Shown in pieces: positions 34,738 through 48,009 of a DNA stretch of 64,000 nt. A model generated the notes under the pieces. The model was not told where the DNA came from. It searched no databases and worked only from the letters and a program-made list of their open reading frames with translations. A program made the translations under genes and the position numbers. Every line of letters starts with the position of its first letter. Position 1 is the first letter of the stretch. The stretch is from Prorocentrum cordatum (Eukaryota > Sar > Dinophyceae > Prorocentrales > Prorocentraceae), in assembly GCA_963575745.1 (NCBI GenBank), contig CAUYUJ010021071.1, positions 313,818-377,817 of the forward strand, in the 5' to 3' direction.

Positions 34738-34900
34738 GACGGCGACGACGACGAGCAACGACGAGAACGGCGGCGGCGGCGGCAGCGGCGGCAGCGGCGG
34801 CAGCGGCGGCAGCGGCGCGCGCCACTCCTCCTCCTCCTCCTCCTCCTCCTCCTCCTCCTCCTCCTCCTTCTCCTCCGCCTCCTCCTCCGCTCTATGATAA
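34738..34900. repeat. GAC, GGC and CTC microsatellites
   Basis: GACGAC (34738-34765), GGCGGC/AGCGGC (34768-34818) and (CTC)n (34826-34890) in sequence. Confidence 0.95.
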
Positions 34901-34904
34901 AGCC

Positions 34905-34998
34905 TATGTATATCATTATTCGTATTTGTCTTCTATTATTGTGATTATGCTCATGCTTGTGCTTATGATGATGCTTATGTTTCTGCTTATGCTTACTA

Positions 34999-35043
<45 letters not shown>

Positions 35044-35250
35044 GTTATTAGTATTATTATTAGTATTATAGTATTACTAGTGTTATTATTAGTATTAGTA
35101 TTACCAGTATTGTTATTATTAGAATTATTATTAGTAGTATTGTTGTTAGTATTATTATTATTAATAATACTAATAGTAATAAAAATAAAAATAATAATAA
35201 TACGAATAATATTAATAATAATACTAAAAATAATATTATTATGAGTATTA
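34905..35250. repeat. TTA/ATA microsatellite island
   Basis: About 340 bases of TTATTA, TTAGTATTA and ATAATAAT words. An AT-rich island in GC-rich surroundings, preceded by GCTTATG repeats at 34945-34990. Confidence 0.95.
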
Positions 35251-35264
35251 TTATTATTATCATT

Positions 35265-36026
35265 CCTACTCCTCCTCCTCCTCCTCCTCCTCCTCCTCCT
35301 CCTCCTCCTGCTCCTCCGCCTCCTCTCCTCTGCCCCCTCCGCCTCCTCCCCGGCGCGTCCTCCTCATCCTCCACACCGCCTCCGCCTCCTTCCCCACCTC
35401 CTCCTCCTCTGCCTCCGCCTCCGCCGCCGCCTCCGCCTCCGCCTCCACGCCTTTCGGCCTCCGCTCCGCCTTCGCACCCTTCCTCTCCTCCAACTCCAAC
35501 TCCTATCCTCCTCCGTCCTCCTCCCCTCCTCATCCTCCCCTCCTCCGCATCCGCATCCTCATCCTCCTCCTCATCCTCATCCTCCTCCTCCGGGGCCTCC
35601 TCCTCCTCGCCTCGTCCTCTCCGCGTACTCCGACTCGCCCCGTCTTCGTCTTCGTCCTCTGTCTTCCTCTTCTCCTCATTCGACTCCCTCCTCCCTCCTT
35701 CCCTCACTGTCTCCTCATCCTCCTCCTCCTCTCTCTTCCCTCTCATCTCCGTTCCCCTCCCGCGCCCGCATTTCCCCTCCCACTCCCCCTCCCCTCCCCC
35801 CTCCTCCACCTCCTCCCACCTCCCCCCCCTCCGCCTCCTCCTCCTCTCCCCTCCTCCTCTGTTCCTACTCGAACCTCCTCCTCCTCCTCCTCCTCCTCCT
35901 CCTCCTCCTCCTCCTCCTCCTCCTCCTCCTCCTCCTCCCCACCTCCTCCTCCTCCTCCTCCTCCTCCTCCTCCTCCTCCTCCTCCTCCTCCTCCTCCTCC
36001 TCCTCCTCCTCCTCCTCCTCCTCCTC
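35265..36026. repeat. CTC microsatellite, two pure blocks
   Basis: Pure (CTC)n at 35271-35310 and from 35876 to 36026 (one short break), with mixed C/T/G sequence between. Confidence 0.95.
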
Positions 36027-36184
36027 TTGTGTTTAATTATTTTGTTGAGTATCTCAGTCGGTGTTTGGTTGTTGTGACAGATGTTTCAAATGGACAACAG
36101 AAAGTAATGAATAAGATAATGAGCACCACAATCATCAACAAAATAAACCAAACAATGAGTCACAATAAGATTATCTGTGCACAA

Positions 36185-37258
<1,074 letters not shown>

Positions 37259-37679
37259 GCTCAATCGGTCCAGGCCCTCATACGGTCCCCGGCCCCTCCT
37301 CCTCCTCCTCCTCCTCCGCCGCCTCCGCCGCCTCCGCCTTCGCCTCCTCCTCCGCCTCCTCCTTCTCCTCGGGAGGGCGACCATGCAGAAGTACAACGAG
37401 CACGGCACGAGGATGCAGGTCCAGGCGCACAAGTTGGGGACCTCCGAGCGGGCCCGCCGGGGGGCGAAGAAGAGGAAGAGGAGACAGAGATGACGGAGTA
37501 CGACAAATAGACGAAGCAGAAACAGACGCTCCTGGCAAAACCCCCCGATGGTGAAAACCGCCAGTTCTCTGGTTGACGCGAGTGGAACTCCACATTGCTA
37601 GAACAGGCCGAAAATTATCCTGGCAAAAGACCCAACCATATGCAATTGTGAGTACCGCAGTTGTGAATATCTTCTTCGG

Positions 37680-40000
37680 TGGAGCCCCCTACGGGGCCAC
37701 GAAACGTACGAGAGGTGTGCCGAAATGGGTGTGCGGGACGCGTGCGCGCACACCCACTGGGGCCTTCGGTGGAGCTCCCTATGGGACCACAAAACGTGCG
37801 AGGGGTCACGAAACGCGTGAGGGGTGTGCCGAAATGAGTGTGCGGGACGCATGCGGGCACACCCACTGGGGCCTTCGGTGGAGCTCCCTTTGGGGCCACG
37901 GAACGTGTGAAGGGTATGCCGAAATGGGTGTGCGGGACGCATGCGGGCGGCAGCACTGGGACCTTCGGTGGAGCCCCTCTACGGGGCCACGAAACGTGCG
38001 AGGGGTGTGCCGAAATGGGCGTGCGGGACGCATGCGGGCACACCCATTGGGGCCTTCGGTGGAGCTCCCTATGGGACCACGAAACGTGTGAGGGGTCACG
38101 AAACGCGTGAGGGGTGTGCCGAAATGGATGTGCGGGACGCATGCGGGCACACCCACTGGGGCCTTCGGTGGAGCTCCCTATGGGGCCACGAAACGTGTGA
38201 AGGGTATGCCGAAATGGGTGTGCGGGACGCATTCCCTATGGGGCCACGAAACGCGTGAGGGGTGTGCCGAATTGGGTGTGCGGGACGCATGCGGGCGGCA
38301 GCACTCTGGGGCCTTCGGTGGAGCTCACTATGGGGCCACGAAACGTGTGAGGGGTGTGCCGAAATGAATGTGCGGGACGCATGCGGGCGGCAGCACTGGG
38401 GCCTTCGGCGGAGCTCCCTTTGGGGCCACGAAACGTGTGAGGGGTGTGCCGAATTGGGTGTGGGTGACGCATGCGGGCGGCAGCACTGGGGCCTTTGGCG
38501 GGGCTCCCTATGGGGCCACGAAACGTGTGAGGGGTGTGCCGAATTGAGTGTGCGTGACGCATGCGGGCGGCAGCACTGGGGCCTTCGGTAGAGTCCCCTA
38601 TGGGGCCACGAAACGTGTGAGGGGTGTGCCGAAATCGGTGTGCGGGACGCATGCGGGCGGCAGCACTGGGGCCTTCGGCGGAGCTCCCTATGGGGCCACG
38701 AAACGTGTGAGGGGTGTGCCGAACTGGGTGTGCGTGACGCATGCGGGCGGCAGCACTGGGGCCTTCGGCGGAGCTCCCTATGGGGCCACGAAACGTGTGA
38801 GGGGTGTGCCGAATTGGGTGTGCGTGACGCATGCGGGCGGCAGCACTGGGGCCTTCGGCGGAGCTCCCTATGGGGCCACGAAACGTGTGAGGGGTGTGCC
38901 GAATTGGGTGCGTGACGCATGTATGCGCCACGAGACGTGTGAGGGGTGTGCCGAATTGGGTGTGGGTGACGCATGCGGGCGGCAGCTGGGGCCTTCGGCG
39001 GAGCTCCTATGGGGCCACGAAACGTGTGAGGGGTGTGCCGAATTGGGTGTGGGTGACGCATGCGGGCGGCAGCACTGGGGCCTTCGGCGGAGCTCCTATG
39101 GGGCCACGAAACGTGTGAGGGGTGTGCCGAATTGGGTGTGGGTGACGCATGCGGGCGGCAGCACTGGGGCCTTCGGTGGAGCTGGGGCCACGAAACGTGT
39201 GAGGGGTGTGCCGAATTGGGTGTGGGGACGCATGCGGGCGGCAGCACTGGGGCCTTCGGCGGAGCTCCTATGGGGCCACGAAACGTGTGAGGGGTGTGCC
39301 GAATTGGGTGTGGGTGACGCATGCGGGCGGCAGCACTGGGGCCTTCGGCGGAGCTCCTATGGGGCCACGAAACGTGTGAGGGGTGTGCCGAATTGGGTGT
39401 GGGTGACGCATGCGGGCGGCAGCACTGGGGCCTTCGGCGGAGCTCCTATGGGGCCACGAAGCGTGTGAGGGGTGTGCCGAATTGGGTGTGGGTGACGCAT
39501 GCGGGCGGCAGCACTGGGGCCTTCGGCGGAGCTCCTATGGGGCCACGAAACGTGTGAGGGGTGTGCCGACTTGGGTGTGGGTGACGCATGCGGGCGGCAG
39601 CACTGGGGCCTTCGGTGGAGCTCCTATGGGGCCACGAAACGTGTGAGGGGTGTGCCGAATTGGGTGTGGGTGACGCATGCGGGCGGCAGCACTGGGGCCT
39701 TCGGCGGAGCTCCTATGGGGCCACGAAACGTGTGAGGGGTGTGCCGAATTGGGTGTGGGTGACGCATGCGGGCGGCAGCACTGGGGCCTTCGGCGGAGCT
39801 CCTATGGGGCCACGAAACGTGTGAGGGGTGTGCCGAATTGGGTGTGGGTGACGCATGCGGGCGGCAGCACTGGGGCCTTCGGCGGAGCTCCCTATGGGGC
39901 CACGAAACGTGTGAGGGGTGTGCCGAATTGGGTGTGGGTGACGCATGCGGGCGGCAGCACTGGGGCCTTCGGCGGAGCTCCTATGGGGCTACGAAACGCT
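37680..40000. repeat. 89/90-bp minisatellite array 2, about 27 units
   Basis: Units contain GGGGCCACGAAACGTGTGAG, GGGTGTGCCGAA, GACGCATGCGGGCGGCAG and GGGGCCTTCGGCGGAGCTCC. To ~38900 the units are mostly 90 bases (CTCCCTATGG); to the right they are 89 (CTCCTATGG) and nearly identical. Early units carry a 26-base internal duplication (GGGGTCACGAAACGCGTGAG). The long open frames are by-products of tandem repetition. Confidence 0.97.
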
Positions 40001-40165
40001 GTACTGGGTGGGTGAAACGCAGGGAAGAGGGGGAGGAGGGAGGAGGAGGGGGAGGAGGAGGAGAGGAGAGGAGGAGAGGAGAGGAGAGGAGGACGCGGGG
40101 ACCGTCTCTTCAAAACGAGGACCCAACACCACAGGATCGTTGGGAAAAAAGGATCACAATGTGTG
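40001..40165 (+). repeat. Terminal module of array 2
   Basis: The array ends at CGCTGTACTGGGTGGGTGAA and is followed by a purine tract (40020-40091), GACGCGGGGACCG and CCCAACACCACAGGAT-GTTGGGAA (40122-40146). The same module in inverted orientation is at 44321-44440. Confidence 0.8.
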
Positions 40166-40690
40166 AGAGACGGGCAGCATATCGAAAGGACAGAGCAATT
40201 GCCAAAAACGGCCGGGGAGGAACTTAACCCGAAGCCGTGGTGCACGAGCAGATGCGCCGCGCGTGCCTCCCCTGTGGTCGGACCACCTAAACAACTACGC
40301 CACGCGCCATGGCAGCGCACGGTCACCACTGCGCATGGCACATTCACGGCCCTGCAGGACCGCAGGCTGATGGACACATGCCCAAGTTCCTGACGCGCCC
40401 GGGAGAAGAGGAGCAGGAGAAGGAGGGACGAACAAAACAAATAGACGCTTAATCCCCAAACCCTTGTCTCCTCCGCATTCCCCTACCCTCCCCCATCCCT
40501 TCTCCACCGCCCCCGCCCCGCTGACTCGATTTGACGCCCTTCTCCCTCCACACTCTCCTGTCCCCCCTGCACCTACCCCGCCCTGCTTGAACACCTGGTC
40601 CTCTCCTTCCCTGCCTCCCCCCCCCTTCCGCCGCCCATTACGCAGCCGCCCCTCCACCCTCTACCCTCTCAATCCACTCCCTCTCTTCCT
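40166..40690. other. Unassigned sequence
   Basis: Mixed sequence becoming pyrimidine-rich after 40455. No gene recognised. Confidence 0.4.
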
Positions 40691-40716
40691 CTCTCTCAAT
40701 CTCTCTCGCTCTCTTT

Positions 40717-40758
<42 letters not shown>

Positions 40759-40988
40759 GTATATATATATATATATATATGTATATCCATGTCCCTCTCT
40801 CTCTCTCTTTCTCTCGCTCGTCCTCTCTCTCTCTCTCTATCTCGATATGTGTTTCTCGATATTATTATTGCTCTCTCTCTCTCTCTCTCTTGTTCCTCTC
40901 TCTCTCTCTCTATCCCCCCCTCTCCCTCTCATGGTTTGTTTCTCTCTCTCTATATATATATATATAGATCCCTCTCTCTCTCGTTCTC

Positions 40989-41032
<44 letters not shown>

Positions 41033-41164
41033 ACTATAAGTATCGCTCCCCCTCGATATATAAATATATACATATCTATAGATGTATATATATATATATA
41101 TATATGTATGCCTCCCTCTCTCTCTCTCTCTCTCTTTATGTATCTCTCTCTCTCTCTCTCCCTC

Positions 41165-41227
<63 letters not shown>

Positions 41228-41410
41228 GTGTGTGTGTGTTTGTTTGTCGCTGTCTCTCTCTCTCTTGTTTTATATCGCTCTCTCCCTCTCTCTCTCTATT
41301 GTCGCCCTCTCTCTCTCCCTCTCTTTCTCTCTCTCTGTCTCCGTCTCTTGTTCTCTCTCTCTCTCTCTCTACATATATATATAGATGTATATATATATAT
41401 ATATAAGGAT
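40691..41410. repeat. (CT)n and (TA)n dinucleotide blocks
   Basis: Alternating blocks of (TC)n and (TA)n, with TA runs near 40760, 40950, 41087, 41218, 41373 and 41391. Confidence 0.95.
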
Positions 41411-41479
41411 TCCGTTCTATGTGTGCCTCTCTCGCTCTTTCTCGACGCTGCGGCTGCGGCGAACAAGGCCAGAACATGC

Positions 41480-42430
41480 ATATGCGCACGTTCAAAAATG
41501 CACGCGCGCGGACGTACACGCCGCCTGCACACGCACACACACACACGCACACACAAGCATACGCACATGATCAGCACACGCGCGTAGATGTCTGCATAAC
41601 GCACGTTTACGTGCATGGTTATATCTGCGTCCACAGATACCACTTCGTAATCAGATACGAAGACACAGGCATACATTATGGCACAAGCATGAGCACATGC
41701 ACCTGCAACTATACACAGACGAACACATACCAGCATGCGTGTGTATAAATGTATGTATGCGTATATGCATGTGTATATAAATATATGCCGACGTACACAA
41801 ACGTGCGCATATACACATACACATACACATGCACCTAAACATATTCATAAAGCCATACACATAGTGATGCACGTAAATGTTTACACATTCAAATACATAT
41901 ACATATATACATGTATTTCCAATGGCATATACATAACACGATATTGGTGCATAAACCTATACACTTGCACATCCATGTATATATATATATATGTGGAGAT
42001 GCATAACTACATGTATAGGTACGTAGCCAGCTACACATACAGATGATATCATATAAACGCATACATATGCATACATCTTGACATATACACTGACGTAGTC
42101 ACATACATATTCATACACCTATGCATAGATGCATGGAGATTACACAGATATACGTAAACATCTACACATGCACATACATATGCATTTATATACAAACGTA
42201 CAGGTACACATACACAGATACACATACGTAGATTTCGACATGTACATTGTACATGTGCATCTACATGGTAATATGCATTTACCTTCACACACACACACAT
42301 ACCACCATAAACATATACATGCACACGAATCGTCACTTCTACATTTACATGTAAACACGCACATGTGTGCATGAGCATGCGCGCATCTACATATATACAT
42401 GTTACACACACACGCACACACGCGCGCCTG
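41480..42430. repeat. ACACATAC-type degenerate repeat
   Basis: About 950 bases rich in CACACA, CATACA and ACATATAC words with slow composition drift. No coding signal. Confidence 0.85.
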
Positions 42431-43069
42431 CCCCCCCCCCGAGGCACCCCCCACAGAGCTCAAAATACAATGATGCAGAACCAGTCGCTTCACGAAGCTG
42501 CGCGACCGCTTCGCTCATGGGTTTCGGTTGTTTGGTTCATGGCCGGCAGCGCATCGGAAGGCCCTTCCGTCCCTGGCACCGCGAACGCGAGAATTTCATC
42601 TTCGCTCGGTGGCGACAAACACCGTGAATTTGTTTGGTTTGTTGGCTCTTCTGCTCTGGGATACAGCGAAACATATTGCATGTTTGTTTCAATGTCTGAC
42701 CCGGGATCTCCAACGCTGAAAGGCCCCCCCTGGGCGCACCCTCAAAACTCCCAGAACAAAAAAAAACAACACGCAACAACCTAACGCGCACAACGTCTCG
42801 CTGCTTCCCAAGCCGGGAAAAGCAACGAACCTGCAAACACACATACGCAGCATTTCGCGCCATCGATGGTCCGCGCCTGAAACAACTGCTCGCCCGCGCA
42901 GACATCAAGGCCCCGCGCCCTGCCGGCCGCCCTTCGCGGACTCTGTTTCTCAGGAGTGCTCGCCGGCAATGCCTCTTGAGGAACACCTTCTGGAGCATGC
43001 ACCGTGTCGCCAGCCACAAATCTCGCCCCTATGCCAGCGCAGCCATCAGAACCAGCGGACGCACGCAAG
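42431..43069. other. Unassigned sequence
   Basis: Short frames on both strands without motifs. Nothing recognised. Confidence 0.4.
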
Positions 43070-43560
43070 TCCCCCCCGTGGACGACAATACTACAAGAAA
43101 AACCATCAACGGCACGTCCGCCGTCGCTCAAGTTCCTTGAGAAAATGAAAGCAACGGCGATGCGTCATCCGATACGGTTGTAATGGTAAGCACCCGGCAC
43201 CCAAAATCAACGACAAATACGCAAAATTCCTCCTTTCAACGACGTTAATAAAACGACGAAGCCCTCAAAGGGTGCGTCCGACGTGGCCTCAAGTTCCCGG
43301 AAAAAGCAACATACAGGGCCACGTAGAAATTTCGATACGTTCATGATGGCAAACATCCCGCGCTCAGCGTCGACGAAAACTACACAGAATTCCTCTCTTT
43401 TGACGACATTATACAAGAAGAACCCTCCAGTGGCGCGTCCACCGTGGCTGACAATCTAGAAAAATACTATCGGGGGCGACGTGATTGCATCTGTGTGGAT
43501 ACGTTCAACATCAATGCCAGCGTTCCGCGCCCGATACCTACGAACAGAGCATAGAAGCTA
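43070..43560. repeat. ~162-bp degenerate tandem repeat, three units
   Basis: Units share GACGAC-TTATACAAGAA-AACC, GG(C/T)GCGTCC-CCGTGGC, CGATACG-T and GCACCCCGC-like segments. The anchors GCGTCCGCCGT, GCGTCCGACGT and GCGTCCACCGT lie near 43110, 43270 and 43434. Confidence 0.65.
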
Positions 43561-43629
43561 TCTCTTGTCATCGTGTAGGGAGCCCCCAGAAAGTACGCAA
43601 GCTGTGAATGATTTCCAATGGGAAAGAAT

Positions 43630-44120
43630 TTCTGTTGTAGCGGCCATATGGCAGAAACCCTTTGTGGCGAGCTTACAAAAGGATTGTGGCGGCCCCGCCG
43701 AAGGATTCCATTTGGAGCGGCCGTACAGAAGGATGATCCCCTCTGTGGCGGCCTCACAGAAGAAAGACTACGTGTGTGGCAGCCCTACAAAAGAATCCTT
43801 TGTGACGCAGCCTTACAAAAAGGAATCCGTGTTGCGGCGGCCTCACAAAATGATTACCTTTGTGGCAGCCTTACAAAAAAAAGAATCCCGTTGTGGCGTC
43901 TTTAAGAAACGATTCGTTGCGTGGCGGCCTTACAGAACGATTCGTTGTGTGGCGGCCTTCTAAAAGGACTCCCGGTGTGGCGGCCATACCAAAGGTCTCC
44001 GTTTGCGGCGGCTTTACACGAGGACTCCTCTTGCGGCGGCTTTACACAAGAATTCTTTGTGTGTTAGTCTTACAAAACGATTACTTGTGCGGCGCCCTTA
44101 CACAAAAAAACTTACTTTTT
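43630..44120. repeat. ~33-bp degenerate minisatellite, about 15 units
   Basis: The core TGTGGCGGCCTTACAAAAGGATTCC recurs with variable spacing of 28-38 bases and ends at ACTTACTTTTTTGAGG. Confidence 0.85.
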
Positions 44121-44299
44121 TGAGGCGTGGCAAGTTTCGGTAGCCTTCCGGAAAAAACGAAGGAAACAATGTAAAACACGAAACACACGGAAAACACAGA
44201 GAAACACGAAGAAAAACAGCAAACGACTTCGGCAACGCAGCCGAGAACACGAACAACCAAAGAATCCGATGAAACCTCCATACTTGTTATGTTGTTCCA

Positions 44300-44600
44300 T
44301 TGTTTTCGCGGTGATTGAATTCCCAACCATCCTGTGGTGTTGAGTCCTCGAGTCGGTCCCCGCGTTCCTCCATCCCTCCTCCATCCTCCCTCCCCCTCCT
44401 CCCTCCCTCCCTGCGCTTCACCCACCCAGTACAGCGCTTCGTGGCCCCATAGGGAGTTCCGCCGAAGCCCCCACTGGGACCGCAGGCGTGCGTCCCAGGA
44501 ACTCAATTTGGCATTTTCACCCACCCAGTACAGCGCTTCGTGGCCCCAGAGGGAGCTCCCCCGAAGCCTCCAATGGGACCGCCCGCATGCGTCGCAGGCG
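44300..44600 (-). repeat. Inverted short copy of the array 2 family with its terminal module
   Basis: Minus strand: two units (GGGGCCACGAAGCG, CTTCGGCGGAACTCCC), each containing GCGCTGTACTGGGTGGGTGA. They are followed by a GGGAGGGAGGAGG tract, GCGGGGACCG and CTCAACACCACAGGATGG-TTGGGAA. Orientation is opposite to 37680-40165, so the family is dispersed, not just tandem. Confidence 0.85.
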
Positions 44601-45214
44601 CTGCCGTCTGGCCCGTGCCGGCCGTGCGGGGAGGGTCCCAGGCGCTCGGCGTCCACCAGCTGCCAGCCCAGGTCGCCTGACTCCACCGAGCGTGACTCTT
44701 CCAGCTCTGGCCCCAGTCCCCCTCTGGAGTCGGTTCCGGGATCATCCGTCTGAGTGCCGACGTCGAGGCTGCTGATGAGATCTTCTCCGTCATCGGGCAT
44801 ACTTTGTCATGCGCCGCTGGCACCTCCTCTAGAACTGAATCTTTACTAGGGAGAGCTATCTGAATGGGTTCCTCTGATTCTACGAGGAGATCCAGGACCC
44901 CGCATCGTCATAGACGTGGTGACGGTCTCCTTCTCCCTCCATCCGTTCCTTGTCGGACTCCTATCCTTCCTCGTCGTCGCCCCCCTTCGTCACCATCGGC
45001 CCTTTTATGAGCCTTATCTTCCTTGCCCACAGTTTGTTTCACTACTTTGCGTCACGTCTGCGTTCTCCTGTGTCGGAAGATCTGGTCCAAATTTTTCATA
45101 ATCTCGATTTAGGACAACTCACCGCCTCTTGGCGGGCAGGGGCGGACCCTCGGCTTCTTCTTCCCTCGTCTCCCCCTCTTTTTTCCGTCGCCTTCATTCG
45201 ATTATCCTCCCCAT
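44601..45214. other. Unassigned sequence
   Basis: No feature recognised; pyrimidine-rich toward the right. Confidence 0.4.
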
Positions 45215-45275
45215 CGCCCTTCGCCCCCCCCCCCCCCCCTCCCCTTGTTCTCCCATCCCCCCCCCCCAGCCCATG
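45215..45275. repeat. Poly-C tracts
   Basis: Two C runs within CGCCC...CCTCCCC and CATCCCCCCCCC. Confidence 0.9.
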
Positions 45276-45389
45276 CAGCCACGTACAAATACAAATCATA
45301 TCACTGCATGACAGCTACCATACCACAACATTCTCAGAGTTGACTATGTCTGCATATACATAAATATACCGTAAGCAACACATTACTAC

Positions 45390-45560
45390 CCGACGTAGCC
45401 CGCTACCCACGCCCACTCCCAACCGCCCGAAGCAACGCGACGCACGCAACGCGCCAAACGACGGCGACGCAGCCCGACGCCCGCGACGCAGCTGGCGAAT
45501 TACCCGACGCCCCGCCCGACGCCGACCCCGACGCTTGACCCGCAGCCGCGCCCAGACGCC
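45390..45560. repeat. CCCGACGC-type short repeat, first block
   Basis: GACGC(A/C)(A/C)CGC words repeat every 8-12 bases. A similar block lies at 46925-47100. Confidence 0.7.
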
Positions 45561-45719
45561 GCCGCCGCCATGGCGCTCCGAGCCCCGCCAGGCACTGACG
45601 ACCCCGACCCTCGGCAGCGGCAGGGCGGCGGCAGCAGCAGCGGCAACGGCGATAGGGCACGCTCGGAGGCACGCCGCTAGGAGTTCCTGCTCGACCAGCT
45701 TAAAATAGTCGAAAGGGCG

Positions 45720-46050
45720 CCGGCACGGGTAAGAGGGGGAGGAGGTCGGAGGAGGACGAGGAGGAGGAGGAAACGAAGTTTGATCCCGGCGGCCCCCAAA
45801 CTTGTGCGTTGCAGCGGTGCATGCAGTGGCGCGGAGGGTGAGGAGGACGGGTAGGAGGAGAAGGAGGAGCAGGAGGAGGGCGACGAGGAGGAGGTAAGAG
45901 GAGGATGACAACGATGGGCGCGGAGGAGGGAGAGGAGGGGAGGAGGAGGGGGAGAGGGACGGGGAAGAACACGAGCGGGAGGAGAGAGATGGGGAAAGAG
46001 AGGAGAGGCGAGAGAGGAGGGCGACGACGAGGGCGCGGAGGAGGAGGAGG
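45720..46050. repeat. GGA-rich purine tract
   Basis: Imperfect GGAGGA/GGAGAG repeats on the plus strand with a unique segment at 45780-45830. Confidence 0.85.
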
Positions 46051-46060
46051 GAACGGGGAG

Positions 46061-46405
46061 GTTAGTGGCCAGTTAGTGGCCGGTTAGTGGCTGGTTAGTG
46101 GCCGGTTAGTGGCCGGTTCGTGGCCGGTTAGTGGCCGGTTAGTGGCCGGGTTAGTGGACGGTTGGGGTGCAAAGAAGTGTTGGAGCAGGGCGCTGACACC
46201 TCCTGGCTATGGACAGGGGGGCGTTAGTGGCCAGACTGGGGGGCGTTAATGGCCAGGCTCGGGGGCGTTAGTGGCCGGACTTGGGGGCGTTAGCGGCCGG
46301 GCTTGGGGGGGTTAGCGGCAGGGCTTGGGGGGGTTAGTGGCCGGGCTTGAGGGCGTTAGTGGCCGGGCTTGGGGGCGTTAGCGGCCGGGCTTGGGAGCGT
46401 GAGCG
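46061..46405. repeat. GTTAGTGGCCG minisatellite, 12-bp then ~27-bp units
   Basis: 12-base GGTTAGTGGCCG units to about 46160, a short break, then ~27-base GGGGGCGTTAGTGGCCGGGCTT units from 46215. The shared GTTAGTGGCC core shows the long unit is an expansion of the short one. Confidence 0.9.
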
Positions 46406-46489
46406 GCTGGCGCCAGGCGCCTTCGGGGCCGAACGGCTCGACCCTCGGAAAGCGGCCCAATCGTTGGCCTAGGACCAACGGCATCGTCG

Positions 46490-46690
46490 TCCTCCTCCTC
46501 CTCCTCCTCCGCCTCCGTTTTCCTTCTCCTCCCTCCTCCTCCTCCTCCTCCTCCTCCTCCTCCTCCTCCTCCTCCTCCACGTCCTCCTCCTCCTCCTCCT
46601 CCTCCTCCTCCTCCTCCCCTCCTCCTCCTCCTCCTCCTCCTCCTCCTCCTCCTCCTCCTCCTCCCTCCACGTCCTCCTTCTTCTCCTTAC
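46490..46690. repeat. CTC microsatellite
   Basis: (CTC)n with CCACGT interruptions. Confidence 0.95.
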
Positions 46691-46924
46691 CCTCCTCTTT
46701 TCGTTCTTCATCTTCTCCTGCGACCGCCTGCCACCGCTCTCTGAGGAGGGTAGAGCTAGGCAGAGTCGGATTTGTCTTACTGGTCGTCAACATCAAACTC
46801 CTCTGCCTCCGTTTCGTTCTCACCCTCCTTTCCCTCATATGGATTTTTGTCGGGTTCGCATGACAACGGCGGCTCGGCAGCACGGGTCGAGGACGACGGC
46901 GGCGGACGCAGTCCCGCGCGCCCG

Positions 46925-47100
46925 CCCAACGACGACGGCGCCAGAGAGTTCGACGCAGGCTGGCTGACTCGACGCAACGCCCGACGCAGACACTCGACCC
47001 GACGCCCCACTCGACGCCCCGCCCGACGCCCGTGCCCCGCCTGACGCAGCCCGCCCGACGCGACGCGACACGACGCTACGCCTCAGCCTCGAGTCGAACG
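46925..47100. repeat. CCCGACGC-type short repeat, second block
   Basis: CGACGC(C/A)CCGCCCGACGC words, related to 45390-45560 on the same strand. Confidence 0.7.
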
Positions 47101-47987
47101 CCGAACGCCACGCGCTCTGGCACGATGACGACTGACGACGACGAGGACGACGCCGACAAGGGGCCCGAGGGAGAGGGTAAAGGTCATGAGGCACGAGACC
47201 ATCGCCACCGAACGACGCCCAGAGGGAGGCGGAGGACGAGGAGGAAGAAAATGAGGAGGTGGAAGCATCCGTGAGCCCAAGAGAGCGCCAAAATGGGCAG
47301 AGGCTGGAAGAGGAGGAGACAAACAGCGAGGAGCAGGGGGAATACATGTGTGTGAGTCATGATGGAATTCAAACAGACAAAAAGGGATCATGAGGAGGGA
47401 TGGGGAAGATGGAGAGGCGGACGAGGATGGGGAGAGGGAGGGGGAGGATTCGGAGAACTCGACATATGAAAAATGACACATACTTGAATGGATTCAAAGA
47501 TGCTCGCAACAGAAAAACATGGCCTTCCATGCGTGATGTTAGAGTGGCTTGTGCGGTCCCTTCGGCACCCCGTCCTGGAATCACTTGCATGCGAAGCAGA
47601 AAATGCGAAAATGCCCTGGGAGGAAACTTCAGTTTCTGTGCGTCCTAGCCAGACACCCACATAATAGGGGTTCTAGAAGGCACCCCCATCAAGTGGAAGT
47701 GGCGCATATTAAGGCATACTGTTCTACGTTTCCCGGAAGAGACCGACTTAGGCTACCGGGTTCGCCTACAATTTCGCGATGCTGTTCTTGAGCTCTGCAT
47801 TCATTGCAGCGACTGCTTCTCACGCTCGCGCCCAGAGGGGGTGAGAGCACAGCAGCAGCAGGAGATGGCAGAGTGACACGCGGATCCGCGGAGCTACAGG
47901 GCCTACGCGGTTCTAACGTGGCAGGCCATTTCGCAGGCCCTCCTCGTCTGGCTCGAGAGCGAGTATGGGAATTTCAGGAGCAGGCCC
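47101..47987. other. Unassigned, possible body of a spliced-leader retrocopy
   Basis: On the minus strand this lies downstream of the dinoSL relict at 47988-48009, so part of it may be reverse-transcribed mRNA. The first minus-strand ATG opens only 8 codons (MACHVRTA), and no longer recognisable protein follows. Confidence 0.4.
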
Positions 47988-48009
47988 CTTGAGCCAAATT
48001 GGCGACGGA
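47988..48009 (-). other. Relict dinoflagellate spliced leader (full 22 nt)
   Basis: The minus strand reads T, then CCGTCGCCA, then ATTTGGCTCAAG. This is 20 of 22 positions of the dinoSL consensus (A6 to C, T11 to A). The upstream neighbour on the minus strand is a GAGGAGGAC/GACGAC tract. Confidence 0.75.

Noticed and set aside
38096-39322. 408-codon minus-strand repeat protein over array 2
   Set aside because: The frame is lost where units become 89 bases, and the overlapping plus-strand frames are equally long.
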